A DNA stretch of 36,328 nt, from positions 1 through 36,328 of the forward strand of contig CAVHFU010000013.1 of the NCBI GenBank assembly GCA_963635575.1. Reading direction: 5' to 3'. The notes below the pieces were generated by a model. It searched no databases and had not been told where the DNA came from. It saw nothing but the letters and a program-made list of their open reading frames with translations. Numbering within the stretch: the first letter of the stretch is position 1; each line of letters starts with the position of its first letter. Position numbers and translations under genes: made by a program. This stretch comes from RGIG9151 sp963635575. Lineage in GTDB: Bacteria; Bacillota; Clostridia; TANB77; RGIG9151. This document shows, one piece after another, positions 16,168-22,406 of the stretch.

Positions 16168-18207
16168 ATGTCATTTACTTGCGGATTTTTTGACAGCGTT
16201 AATGGTGACAGAAAGTACAGTGCGGAACAGATGAATAATCCGTACAAGCGACTTGTAAGTAATGGAGTTTTTGCAAAATCGGATGGCACACAGTCAGATG
16301 ATTTTCTCGTTTCGTTGGAAGATGCAAAAAGTGTAAGAGTTAAAGTTGGTGAAGGTATTTTCTTTGACAAGTGGGCTAAACTTGATGAAGATATGATACT
16401 TTCACTTTTTGACGCTGATTTGATTTACAGCAGAATTGATTCGGTTATTGTAAGAATTGATAAATCCAATAATGCAAGAAAAGGAACTATCATTATGAAG
16501 CAGGGAACAGCTTCTAGTAATCCGGTTGCACCAACTCTTGATAATACAGAAAAGGTAAAAGAATATAGGCTTGCGAATATTAAGATTGAAGCTAACGCTA
16601 TATCTACAAGTCAAATTGAAGTTACTGATACAAGACCAACAGCAGATTGCGGATTCATTATTTCACTTGTTAAACAGCCGGATATTTCTACTATCTATGA
16701 AGAGTGGGAAAAGAAATTGATTCAGTGGGCAGGCGATATAAAAGACGCAATGAAAGTTCCGGTTGTAATTAGATGTCTTTCGAGTATTCATACAGCAACA
16801 GCTAGTGAAACAACTATTGATATTGGTATTTCTGACTATAATCAGATTACAGACATTCTGTTAGTTTATATCAATGGTATGCTTTGCAATAGTGATGATT
16901 ATTTGATAAGTAGTACAACAACAATTACACTCACAAATGCTATTGATTCGGGAACAGTTGTTACATTTGTTGTGCTTAAATCAACAATTAATGCTTATAC
17001 CACACCTATATCCGGATTTCCAAAATCCGACACTCAAATTTTGTGTATGAATGAAGAAGATAGTGAAGTTAAAGCTTTGAAAATGCAAACTCTTGTTGAT
17101 TATATCAAGTCTAGTGAATTTGAGAATGTCGAATATAAAACCATTCTTGACCTTATCGAAGCGGATAAGTTCAAAGATGTATATGAAGTTGGCTCTGCTA
17201 TCAATGTTGAATATACATACGGCACTACTAAAAAGATAATGCCCATGATTGTTGTTGAAAACAGCAGGGATTTTATTTCAGCAGATGGAAGTACACTTGC
17301 CCATAGACCAATTTTTCAGCCAATGTATCTGAATGAAAAATCAATGCAATTTTCACCTTACAGAGCATTTCTTGCTTGTCCGCAGGGATTGAAAGCAGGG
17401 AGCTATAAAGTAAGTTTTGCACAGACATGGTCGAAGCTGACAACGCTTGAATGGTATTTTACAATTACACATGATGTTCCGGTTGGCGGAAGATTGAATG
17501 CTTTTCATAATTTTGCGGATGGACAAACTGACCTTTCTGTTAGAACGTATGATAACCTCGGTGTATTACTTTATACAGATACAACTGTAACAAGCACACC
17601 GATTGACGGAGCAACAGACCTCGGAACAATGGGTTATACAACAAGAAACGGTAATCTAAATGATATGCAGGAATCATTCTATGGTTGGAACGATTATGAA
17701 CACAGTCCTATTTCGGCTTATCTTGATTCGGATTCTACAAATTGGTATGCACCATCTGACTCGTGGGATTTAAAACCATCATACGCAGATGAAGCAGGGT
17801 GGCTTTCTCATTTTCCAACGGAATTTGTGCGGTGTTTAAAAACAGTGCAGGTTAAAACAGCATATAATAATGTGCAGGGAAATTCCGGTAAATTTATGGA
17901 AGGTTATCACAGAGCTTTCTTGCCGTCTCTCGAAGAAATGTACATAGTCAATCAAGGTGCAGGAGAAGGAAGCGTACTTCCGTATTGGAAAACAAGAAGC
18001 GGATTAGATTCTCCGGCAAGTTGGTATACGGCAAGAGACGCATATAAAGTATTTAGAATTGATTCAGAAAGTAGTTCTGACTATTATTGGCTTCGGTCTT
18101 GTTTTCGTTACCACGCGTATGATGAGTGGCTTGTTAGTAGTGGTGGCAGTGTTCACGTCGGCTATTCCTATGATTCGTTTAGGCTTTTCCCGCTTGTGGT
18201 TTTTTAA
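16168..18207 (+). CDS. Receptor-binding protein with DGR-variable C-type lectin domain
   Basis: A 679-residue tail-tip protein and target of the DGR. The N-terminal 190 residues (SFTCGFFDSVNGDRKYSAEQ, then WAKLDEDMILSLFDADL) match baseplate/upper-fibre attachment modules; a central part follows; the C-terminal 250 or so residues look like a formylglycine-enzyme/C-type lectin fold ending in YYWLRSCFR, DEWLV and SFRLFPLVVF. Residues from about 644 to 677 are encoded by the variable repeat. ATG 16168 with AAGGAG is chosen over the TTG at 16150, which lies before that site. A hairpin and avd follow. Confidence 0.9.
   Translation: MSFTCGFFDSVNGDRKYSAEQMNNPYKRLVSNGVFAKSDGTQSDDFLVSLEDAKSVRVKVGEGIFFDKWAKLDEDMILSLFDADLIYSRIDSVIVRIDKSNNARKGTIIMKQGTASSNPVAPTLDNTEKVKEYRLANIKIEANAISTSQIEVTDTRPTADCGFIISLVKQPDISTIYEEWEKKLIQWAGDIKDAMKVPVVIRCLSSIHTATASETTIDIGISDYNQITDILLVYINGMLCNSDDYLISSTTTITLTNAIDSGTVVTFVVLKSTINAYTTPISGFPKSDTQILCMNEEDSEVKALKMQTLVDYIKSSEFENVEYKTILDLIEADKFKDVYEVGSAINVEYTYGTTKKIMPMIVVENSRDFISADGSTLAHRPIFQPMYLNEKSMQFSPYRAFLACPQGLKAGSYKVSFAQTWSKLTTLEWYFTITHDVPVGGRLNAFHNFADGQTDLSVRTYDNLGVLLYTDTTVTSTPIDGATDLGTMGYTTRNGNLNDMQESFYGWNDYEHSPISAYLDSDSTNWYAPSDSWDLKPSYADEAGWLSHFPTEFVRCLKTVQVKTAYNNVQGNSGKFMEGYHRAFLPSLEEMYIVNQGAGEGSVLPYWKTRSGLDSPASWYTARDAYKVFRIDSESSSDYYWLRSCFRYHAYDEWLVSSGGSVHVGYSYDSFRLFPLVVF
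18096..18198 (+). repeat. DGR variable repeat (VR)
   Basis: A 103-bp ungapped match to the template repeat at 18713-18815: 23 differences, every one at a template adenine (36 adenines in the template), while all 67 non-adenine positions are identical. In codons, all 14 template Asn codons are changed (to F, Y, H, Y, D, L, S, S, H, V, G, Y, D, F in order). The 13-bp identical end TAGGCTTTTCCCG (18180-18192) is the likely initiation-of-mutagenic-homing site. Confidence 0.97.
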
Positions 18208-18225
18208 TCGAATAATCATAATAAT

Positions 18226-18249
18226 CGGGACGGCAAACTTGCCGTCCCG
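18226..18249 (+). other. DGR hairpin/cruciform downstream of VR
   Basis: A GC-rich inverted repeat: a 10-bp stem (CGGGACGGCA with TGCCGTCCCG) around a 4-nt loop AACT, starting 18 nt after the target stop. DGRs are known to need a short stem with a 4-nt loop just downstream of VR for efficient homing. No T run follows, so a terminator is less likely. It is immediately followed by the AAGGAG site of avd. Confidence 0.85.
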
Positions 18250-18261
18250 AAGGAGTTAAAA

Positions 18262-18699
18262 ATGTCAGTTCCGGTTAATTTAAGAAAAGTTCCGGACACA
18301 GAAGGAAATACTAAATTTGATGTTCTTGAAATGTGTTCGAAGCTTTTCTATCATGCAGTACAATGTTGCCAATCTAGCAAAGTACAATCTTCCGTATTTG
18401 CTTTTCTCGCAAATGCTATAGTACAGCAGAGTCTTGAAATCTACCTTTGTGCTTATGAAGCAAATTCAGAGCCTTATTATAAAGGTAGAATTACAGAAGA
18501 AAATTATAACACCCGACGCAGATTGATACTCGAATCAATGCGGAAATGTTCGAATCTTGAAGGATTAGTTACTTTAGGAAAAAGATGTTTTCATTGGAGA
18601 AATAAGAAAATTTTTTATTGGGTTGGTGTAATTATTAATACAAGAGAACTTCTTACAAAATGGTTGCAATGGTGTGAGAAAGAATATAATATTGAATGA
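18262..18699 (+). CDS. avd: DGR accessory variability determinant (Avd)
   Basis: A 145-residue, basic, all-helical protein: helices at about 18-42 (KFDVLEMCSKLFYHAVQCCQ), 43-66, 74-95 and 110-142. Avd proteins are small basic four-helix bundles that form a pentamer, bind the reverse transcriptase and template RNA, and are essential for homing. Identity rests on length, basic helices and position between VR and TR/RT. AAGGAGTT lies 6 nt before the ATG. The stop is 13 nt before the TR begins. Confidence 0.88.
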   Translation: MSVPVNLRKVPDTEGNTKFDVLEMCSKLFYHAVQCCQSSKVQSSVFAFLANAIVQQSLEIYLCAYEANSEPYYKGRITEENYNTRRRLILESMRKCSNLEGLVTLGKRCFHWRNKKIFYWVGVIINTRELLTKWLQWCEKEYNIE

Positions 18700-18710
18700 G
18701 GGTGAAAGCT

Positions 18711-18818
18711 ATGTCTTGTAATCGTAACAACACGAATAATGAGTGGAATGTTAATAGTAGTGGCAATGTTAACAACAACAATTCCTATAATTCGAATAGG
18801 CTTTTCCCGATTGAGTAA
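18711..18818 (+). CDS. Micro-ORF encompassing the template repeat (uncertain)
   Basis: An ATG at 18711, two bases before TR, opens a 35-codon frame in the same phase as VR and ends at TAA 18816-18818, right after TR. GAGGG lies about 8 nt upstream, overlapping the avd stop. The peptide would be Asn-rich and end NRLFPIE. It may be chance inherited from the duplication that made TR, a decoy, or a device that keeps ribosomes on TR RNA. No evidence of a functional peptide. Confidence 0.35.
   Translation: MSCNRNNTNNEWNVNSSGNVNNNNSYNSNRLFPIE
18713..18815 (+). repeat. DGR template repeat (TR)
   Basis: The invariant template copied into VR with adenine-specific mutagenesis. It is rich in AAY codons (14 Asn codons in the VR-equivalent frame), placed so that adenine mutagenesis changes one residue at each site. 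It sits between avd and the reverse transcriptase gene; only 23 nt separate its end from the RT start codon. Confidence 0.97.
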
Positions 18819-18838
18819 TACACCGATTTTTAGAGTCA

Positions 18839-19948
18839 ATGAACAATTTATCAGTTGATGTTTTGAGTGTAATCACACAAGGAGTTTTCACCCTTCTCCA
18901 TGCAGGAGAGAACAATTCCGCCACTCATTCTCCGGAGTCTTTCGGGATAGCCGAAGACAATGAGTGGCAACTTTATGATGAAATTTTCTTTTCTATGATG
19001 AAACGAAAATCCGGTGTAATGTGGAAACCATCAATTAAAGCGTGGGTCAATCATGGTGCAGGAAATTGTTATAAATTAACTGCTCTTATTGAATCCGGAG
19101 AATATAAATCACGAAGACCAATAACCAAAAAGATATATTATCCAAAAGCAAGGGAAGTTAAAGCCATTCCCTTTCGTGACAGAATTTGGCAAGGATATTT
19201 AAATGATAGATACATATATCAATCTATGACAAATTCTTTTATTTGGAGTAATACAGCTTCACAGATTGGTAAAGGTACAGATAAAGCACGTGAACTTCTC
19301 CGGAAATATCTTTGGAATTTCTATACACATTATAAAACAGATGGTTATGTTTTACATATCGACATACATCATTATTATCAAAGTATGGATAAAGATATTG
19401 CTTTATTCCTTTTCAGTAAAAGAATTAAACATAATGTGTTTAATTCAGTTGAAGAAATTTTAACAACGCAGTATCAAGAATGTTTCTATGCAGGTTCGCA
19501 GATGATACAAATTTTAGGAATATCATATCTTGATGAACTAGACCATTTTATCAAAGAAAAATTACATATTCGATATTATATGCGTTATCAAGATGATTTT
19601 ATTTTGATTCATTCAGACAAGCATTATCTTGAATATTGCCTTATCGAAATATCACAAAAGTTGAAAAAATTAAAATTATCTTTTAACGAAAAGAAAACAT
19701 TTATATCGTCTATAAAGAAACCGATTCTTTGGTTAGGATTCTTGTATTCGTTGCAGGAAGATGGCAAGATATACATAAGAGTAAACCCAAAGAGAGTGAA
19801 GGAAATCCGCAGGAGATTAAAGAAACATCCGGAATCATTGGAACATTACAAGAGCTTTATTTTAAAAGGAAAGTCGTATAAACTATATGTGAGGTTAGAA
19901 GAATTATGCCGTCAAGAGTTACAAGAAAAGACATTGAAACACAGTTGA
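18839..19948 (+). CDS. DGR reverse transcriptase
   Basis: A 369-residue RNA-directed DNA polymerase that makes error-prone cDNA from TR RNA. Motifs: VKAIPFRDRIWQ, GKGTDKAREL, motif A HIDIHHYYQS (Asp 175), GSQMIQILGISYLDELDHF in the region where DGR enzymes usually have SQ, the catalytic YMRYQDDF (YQDD at 250-253), KLSFNEKKTFI and WLGF. No group II maturase domain is present. ATG 18839 has no clear ribosome binding site and the first 45 or so residues overlap strong RNA structure, so the true N-terminus is uncertain. Confidence 0.95.
   Translation: MNNLSVDVLSVITQGVFTLLHAGENNSATHSPESFGIAEDNEWQLYDEIFFSMMKRKSGVMWKPSIKAWVNHGAGNCYKLTALIESGEYKSRRPITKKIYYPKAREVKAIPFRDRIWQGYLNDRYIYQSMTNSFIWSNTASQIGKGTDKARELLRKYLWNFYTHYKTDGYVLHIDIHHYYQSMDKDIALFLFSKRIKHNVFNSVEEILTTQYQECFYAGSQMIQILGISYLDELDHFIKEKLHIRYYMRYQDDFILIHSDKHYLEYCLIEISQKLKKLKLSFNEKKTFISSIKKPILWLGFLYSLQEDGKIYIRVNPKRVKEIRRRLKKHPESLEHYKSFILKGKSYKLYVRLEELCRQELQEKTLKHS
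18921..18967 (+). ncRNA. Structured RNA element in the 5' RT region (candidate DGR RNA)
   Basis: A perfect 9-bp outer stem CCACTCATT (18921-18929) with AATGAGTGG (18959-18967) encloses an 8-bp stem with one bulge (18937-18945 with 18951-18958) and a GATAG loop. About 100 nt after TR, it lies where the known DGR template RNA of phage BPP-1 has its structured spacer needed for cDNA priming. Here it falls inside the RT reading frame. Role is inferred. Confidence 0.55.
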
Positions 19949-20073
19949 AAATCAATAGGTTGGAAGCAGAGTTAAAGCAGAAAGATGCAGATTTGGCTTA
20001 TGTTATGATGTGTACCGGAATCGAAATTCCCGATACAGACGAGGAGATGAACCATGAAAAAATTGACATTTGA
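19906..20073 (+). CDS. Small coiled-coil protein before XkdX-like gene
   Basis: A 55-residue protein, Lys/Glu-rich helix (RKDIETQLKINRLEAELKQ) followed by a short MMCTGIEIPDTDEE tail. It starts inside the 3' end of the RT gene (43-nt overlap, different frame) and overlaps the next gene. Such short proteins commonly precede XkdX-type genes at the end of siphovirus tail operons. Function unknown. Confidence 0.65.
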   Translation: MPSRVTRKDIETQLKINRLEAELKQKDADLAYVMMCTGIEIPDTDEEMNHEKIDI

Positions 20074-20188
20074 AGATATATATAATTTTTATATAGAAGG
20101 AAGATGGACAAAAGGGCAAGTTAAAAAGGCTTTGGAACTCGGACAGATAACCAAAGAAGAATATGAAAAAATAATAGGTGCAAAATAG
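20054..20188 (+). CDS. XkdX-family small protein
   Basis: A 44-residue protein (MKKLTFEDIYNFYIEGRWTK then VKKALELGQITKEEYEKIIG), which matches the XkdX-like pattern of an aromatic-rich start, a WT/W-xxx-V turn and a GxITxEEY helix. XkdX genes sit at the end of phage and defective-prophage tail operons; function is unclear. GAGGAG lies about 9 nt before the ATG. The stop codon is in the terminator loop. Confidence 0.75.
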   Translation: MKKLTFEDIYNFYIEGRWTKGQVKKALELGQITKEEYEKIIGAK

Positions 20189-20200
20189 CACCTATTTTTT
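20173..20200. terminator. Bidirectional terminator between late operon and repressor
   Basis: A 9-bp stem AATAGGTGC (20173-20181) with GCACCTATT (20188-20196), a 6-nt loop and Ts after it on the plus strand. On the minus strand the same stem leads into ATTATTTTTTC, so it can end transcription from both converging genes. Confidence 0.88.
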
Positions 20201-20429
20201 AATAACCTTTCTCACTAAGATTTTTTCGTAATTCCGGATTTTCTATGATATCTGATACCCTACAACCAAGCGAAGTTGAAAGAGCAAGAAGCGTGGCTAG
20301 TTTTGCTCCGTCAATATTCATTACGCCCTGCTCATAATACTGAATGTTTCTTACAGATATATTAGAAATATCTGCTAGATTCTGCTGTGATAAACCTTTG
20401 TGATTTCTTATACTTTGCAAATTAGACAT
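20199..20429 (-). CDS. Cro/CI-type HTH repressor
   Basis: A 76-residue DNA-binding protein consisting almost only of an HTH_3 domain: LQSIRNHKGLSQQNLADISN, then ISVRNIQYYEQG (recognition helix), then LALSTSLGCRVSDIIENPEL. It lacks a CI dimerisation or autocleavage domain. The start is ATG 20429 with AGGAG upstream; the longer frame reaching 20486 lacks such a site. Divergent from the early operon and next to its promoter, it is the best candidate to bind the repeated ACTATACAA-type dyads. Confidence 0.9.
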   Translation of the reverse strand: MSNLQSIRNHKGLSQQNLADISNISVRNIQYYEQGVMNIDGAKLATLLALSTSLGCRVSDIIENPELRKNLSEKGY

Positions 20430-20450
20430 ATTTATTTCTCCTCTACAGTA

Positions 20451-20479
20451 ATTATAATACAAAGCGGTAATCGGAGCAA
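20451..20479 (-). promoter_or_regulatory. Repressor promoter (minus strand)
   Basis: Reading on the minus strand: -35 TTGCTC (plus 20474-20479), 17-bp spacer, -10 TATAAT (plus 20451-20456), about 22 nt before the repressor ATG. The -10 overlaps TTGTATTAT, close to the operator half-site TTGTATAGT, so autoregulation is plausible. Confidence 0.65.
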
Positions 20480-20516
20480 GATACAAAAAAATTTAAAAAT
20501 TTTATTTAAAAAGTTC

Positions 20517-20545
20517 TTGACACTATACAATAATACTTGTATATT
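20517..20545 (+). promoter_or_regulatory. Early promoter P3 with operator dyad
   Basis: TTGACA (20517-20522), 17 bp, TATATT (20540-20545). Dyad ACTATACAA-TAATAC-TTGTATATT lies on the spacer and -10. A long A/T-tract stretch precedes it. It starts the early operon and faces away from the repressor gene. Confidence 0.88.
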
Positions 20546-20570
20546 ATAGGTATAAATAAGGAGAAATAAA

Positions 20571-20894
20571 ATGATTACAGAAAAAGAAAAGCAGTTTTTG
20601 GAAATGACAGTTTTTCAGCCGTCCAATTTTAATTTTGACAAGCTCGATTTCACAAAGACTTGGGAAGAGCAGAAGCTTGAAGATGGTACAACATGGTGGA
20701 GCTTTGGAGAAGCGAAAGACTATGATTGGAAAGGAAGCGGAAAGGTTTGGAGTGGGCTTTGTTCTAGTCTCGAAAAGAAAGGACTAATCAGTACAATGGA
20801 AGATGAAGAATCAGTTCCACCATTCAAAACTTTTATATGGCTTGCTATAAATGAAAAGCAGTTCAACAATATCAAGCAGGAATTTGGTTTATGA
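20571..20894 (+). CDS. Unknown early protein
   Basis: A 107-residue protein (ITEKEKQFLEMTVFQP, TTWWSFGEAKDYDWKGSG, VWSGLCSSLEKKGLIST, FIWLAINEKQFNNI). The middle resembles a small winged-helix layout (KVWSGLCSSLEKKGLI followed by strands), which would suit a DNA-binding or regulatory protein, but no family is recognised. It is the first gene after promoter P3 with a strong AAGGAG site. Confidence 0.7.
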   Translation: MITEKEKQFLEMTVFQPSNFNFDKLDFTKTWEEQKLEDGTTWWSFGEAKDYDWKGSGKVWSGLCSSLEKKGLISTMEDEESVPPFKTFIWLAINEKQFNNIKQEFGL

Positions 20895-21004
20895 AATTAT
20901 CAAGAATTGAAGGTATATGGATAGTCAGAAAAGGACTATCCATATATAAAGCAAAAGATTTAACAGACGCAATAAATTTCATTAAGAAGGAGATAGAAAA
21001 ATGA
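20891..21004 (+). CDS. 37-residue early protein containing a perfect inverted repeat
   Basis: The ORF MKLSRIEGIWIVRKGLSIYK and so on ends at 21004 and overlaps both neighbours by 4 nt (ATGA junctions), which supports translation in the operon. It looks like a short beta hairpin plus helix (small DNA-binding or regulatory peptides often do). Its middle coincides with a 13-bp inverted repeat, so the DNA or RNA here may also have a structural role. Confidence 0.6.
   Translation: MKLSRIEGIWIVRKGLSIYKAKDLTDAINFIKKEIEK
20914..20946. repeat. Perfect 13-bp inverted repeat inside a small gene
   Basis: TATATGGATAGTC (20914-20926) and its exact complement GACTATCCATATA (20934-20946) with a 7-nt loop. 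No T run follows, so it is not a typical terminator. It could be a protein-binding site or an mRNA hairpin that regulates the downstream DUF3846 gene. Confidence 0.8.
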
Positions 21005-21378
21005 AAGGTATTCTGATTGAAAAAGGTTTGGAATTTTGTAAGGTTGTCGATTTTGAAGATAACCTTAAACAGCTTTACAAGCTGACAGATTGTGATTGTA
21101 TCGATATAGTTGAAAGACAAGTCGGTGGAATCTACTATGATGTAGTTTGTGATGATGAAGGACTATTGAAAGAAAATCCAATTGTAACAGCTTACAACGA
21201 TAAAGATGAACCAATGCTTGTTGGTAATCTGTTGTTCTGTCATAATGATGGAGAAGGTAATTTATCCGGATTATCAGATGAAGATATTGAGAACATTATT
21301 TCTCATGTTCATAATTCAATGATGATTTCCGGAAGAAAAATAGTTCTTACCGGAGTAGTGAGAGGAGTTGAATACTAA
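21001..21378 (+). CDS. DUF3846-family protein
   Basis: A 125-residue protein with the layout of DUF3846 phage/plasmid proteins: an N-terminal strand, a helix (NLKQLYKLTDCDCIDIVER), the segment YDVVCDDEGLLKENPIVTAY, then LVGNLLFCHND and LSDEDIENII. Function is unknown in the family. AAGGAG precedes the ATG. It overlaps its upstream neighbour by 4 nt and the next gene by one base. Confidence 0.65.
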   Translation: MKGILIEKGLEFCKVVDFEDNLKQLYKLTDCDCIDIVERQVGGIYYDVVCDDEGLLKENPIVTAYNDKDEPMLVGNLLFCHNDGEGNLSGLSDEDIENIISHVHNSMMISGRKIVLTGVVRGVEY

Positions 21379-21563
21379 TGACAATCAATGAAATTATAAT
21401 GGCTTTGGCAGTGCATTGTAAAAAAGGTTGTTCGGCAAAATGTATGTATTTTGACGACCCCACAGGTGATTGTATGATTATCAATCACATTGTTGATAAT
21501 TTGAGTTTGGATAGTTTATCGGAAGTACAAGCAGGGAGATATGAAGATTATGACGAGAAATGA
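21378..21563 (+). CDS. Small Cys-rich protein
   Basis: A 61-residue protein with Cys at 14, 18, 22 and 32 (CKKGCSAKCMYFDDPTGDC), a spacing that could hold one zinc ion. The rest is helical and acidic. It may be a zinc-knuckle regulator, but no family is recognised. Overlaps the previous stop by one base. Confidence 0.6.
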   Translation: MTINEIIMALAVHCKKGCSAKCMYFDDPTGDCMIINHIVDNLSLDSLSEVQAGRYEDYDEK

Positions 21564-21756
21564 AGTAATCGATTTATTGAAGAAGAAGTGCAGGGATTTC
21601 AATGTTACCAATGATTTTTGGGTTACGCTTTTAGGATTCAAGAACAATAAAATTGTGAAATACACTGTTAAAAGCAGAGTTTTGGAGATTCGTGAAATTT
21701 TTGGAGATGTAATTGAAACGTATTGTTTCGAAGATTTAACACCGGATTTAATTTAA
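21550..21756 (+). CDS. Unknown 68-residue early protein
   Basis: The protein begins MTRNEVIDLLKKKCRDF and continues with two to three beta strands (FWVTLLGFKNNKIVKYTVKS) and a DVIETYCFEDL end. ATG 21550 is preferred over ATG 21541 because GGGAG (21534-21538) is 11 nt away rather than 2. It overlaps the upstream gene by 14 nt. It is the last gene before repeat array A. Confidence 0.55.
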   Translation: MTRNEVIDLLKKKCRDFNVTNDFWVTLLGFKNNKIVKYTVKSRVLEIREIFGDVIETYCFEDLTPDLI

Positions 21757-21758
21757 GA

Positions 21759-22203
21759 GCGGTATAAGATGTATTTAAAGTCGCAGTAAAATGCGACTTT
21801 TTTATTTTGTTATATTATAAGAAATTATGATTTGTGGTATAAGATGCGGTATAAGATTAAAAACACATCTTATACCGATATAAATTCTTATAGTATAAAA
21901 AAATATTTTAATTCGGTATAAGGTATAAGATGTTTCCTTATACCCGAAATATTTAAGGTAATATATAAAAAAATCATATTTCTTTATCTGTTATATATTT
22001 TCCTTAAATAATATAAGTATATATAAATAATCTTATCCATCTTATACCGCAAACCGATAAAGTTATATATTGTAAATAATTGTTGCGGTATAAGATTAAA
22101 AAAACATCTTATACCGCAGATTGACATCTTATACCGATGAATTTTTATTTTGTTATAAAATAAAGAATTATTTGTCAGTATAAGATAAAACATCTTATAC
22201 CGC
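21759..22203. repeat. Repeat array A: inverted GGTATAAGAT/ATCTTATACC units, candidate origin
   Basis: A non-coding stretch (21757-22262) with exact GGTATAAGAT at 21761, 21836, 21848, 21922 and 22087 and its complement at 21867, 22039, 22106, 22126 and 22192, plus degenerate copies near 21915, 21936 and 22177. Several pair into hairpins (for example 21847-21857 with 21867-21877). A purely A/T-rich centre (about 21950-22035) could unwind. TTATTTTGTTATA-type blocks precede repeat units. Collinear with array B. Iterons plus AT-rich core suggest a replication origin. Confidence 0.85.
21777..21803 (+). terminator. Terminator at the end of the first early operon
   Basis: A 9-bp stem AAAGTCGCA (21777-21785) with TGCGACTTT (21792-21800), loop GTAAAA, followed by TTT and ATTTT. 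It ends the operon starting at promoter P3 and lies at the left edge of repeat array A. Confidence 0.85.
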
Positions 22204-22215
22204 AAAAAAAATTAG

Positions 22216-22244
22216 TTGATACAGTACAATAAAATCGGTATTAT
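22216..22244 (+). promoter_or_regulatory. Degenerate member of the promoter family (P9)
   Basis: TTGATA (22216-22221), 17 bp, TATTAT (22239-22244), with the centre TAAAAT as in P1 and a recognisable left half-site AGTACAA; the right half is poor (CGGTATTAT). It stands before the helicase operon, directly after array A, and may be less tightly controlled. Confidence 0.6.
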
Positions 22245-22262
22245 TTAGATAAGGAGAAAAGC

Positions 22263-22406
22263 ATGAAATACAAATTTATCTACAGTTTGGGAAATACGAT
22301 AAACAATCGTATTGAAATCGAAGCAGATAATGTTAATGAAGCGTACATGATTTTTTATCGGCAGATTGGAAATTCTGCTATTGTCACGGGAGTGGAGCAG
22401 GAATGA
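22263..22406 (+). CDS. Unknown 47-residue protein before helicase
   Basis: MKYKFIYSLGNTINNRIEIE, then a helix (NVNEAYMIFYRQIGN) and a short strand end. AAGGAG lies 8 nt before the ATG and the stop overlaps the helicase start (ATGA), so translation is credible and coupled. Small strand-helix proteins before phage helicases are common; function unknown. Confidence 0.65.
   Translation: MKYKFIYSLGNTINNRIEIEADNVNEAYMIFYRQIGNSAIVTGVEQE

Noticed and set aside
18226..18249. GC-rich hairpin as a Rho-independent terminator
   Set aside because: No T run follows; the avd ribosome binding site is immediately adjacent; position fits the DGR homing hairpin.
18839..19948. Reverse transcriptase as retron or group II intron
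   Set aside because: TR/VR adenine-specific pattern and avd fix it as a DGR; no maturase domain, intron ribozyme boundaries or msr/msd layout seen.
21759..22203. Repeat arrays as CRISPR
   Set aside because: Units occur in both orientations, spacing is irregular, spacers are often A/T-rich and shared between the arrays, and no cas genes are near (the Cas4-like nuclease is of phage recombination type).
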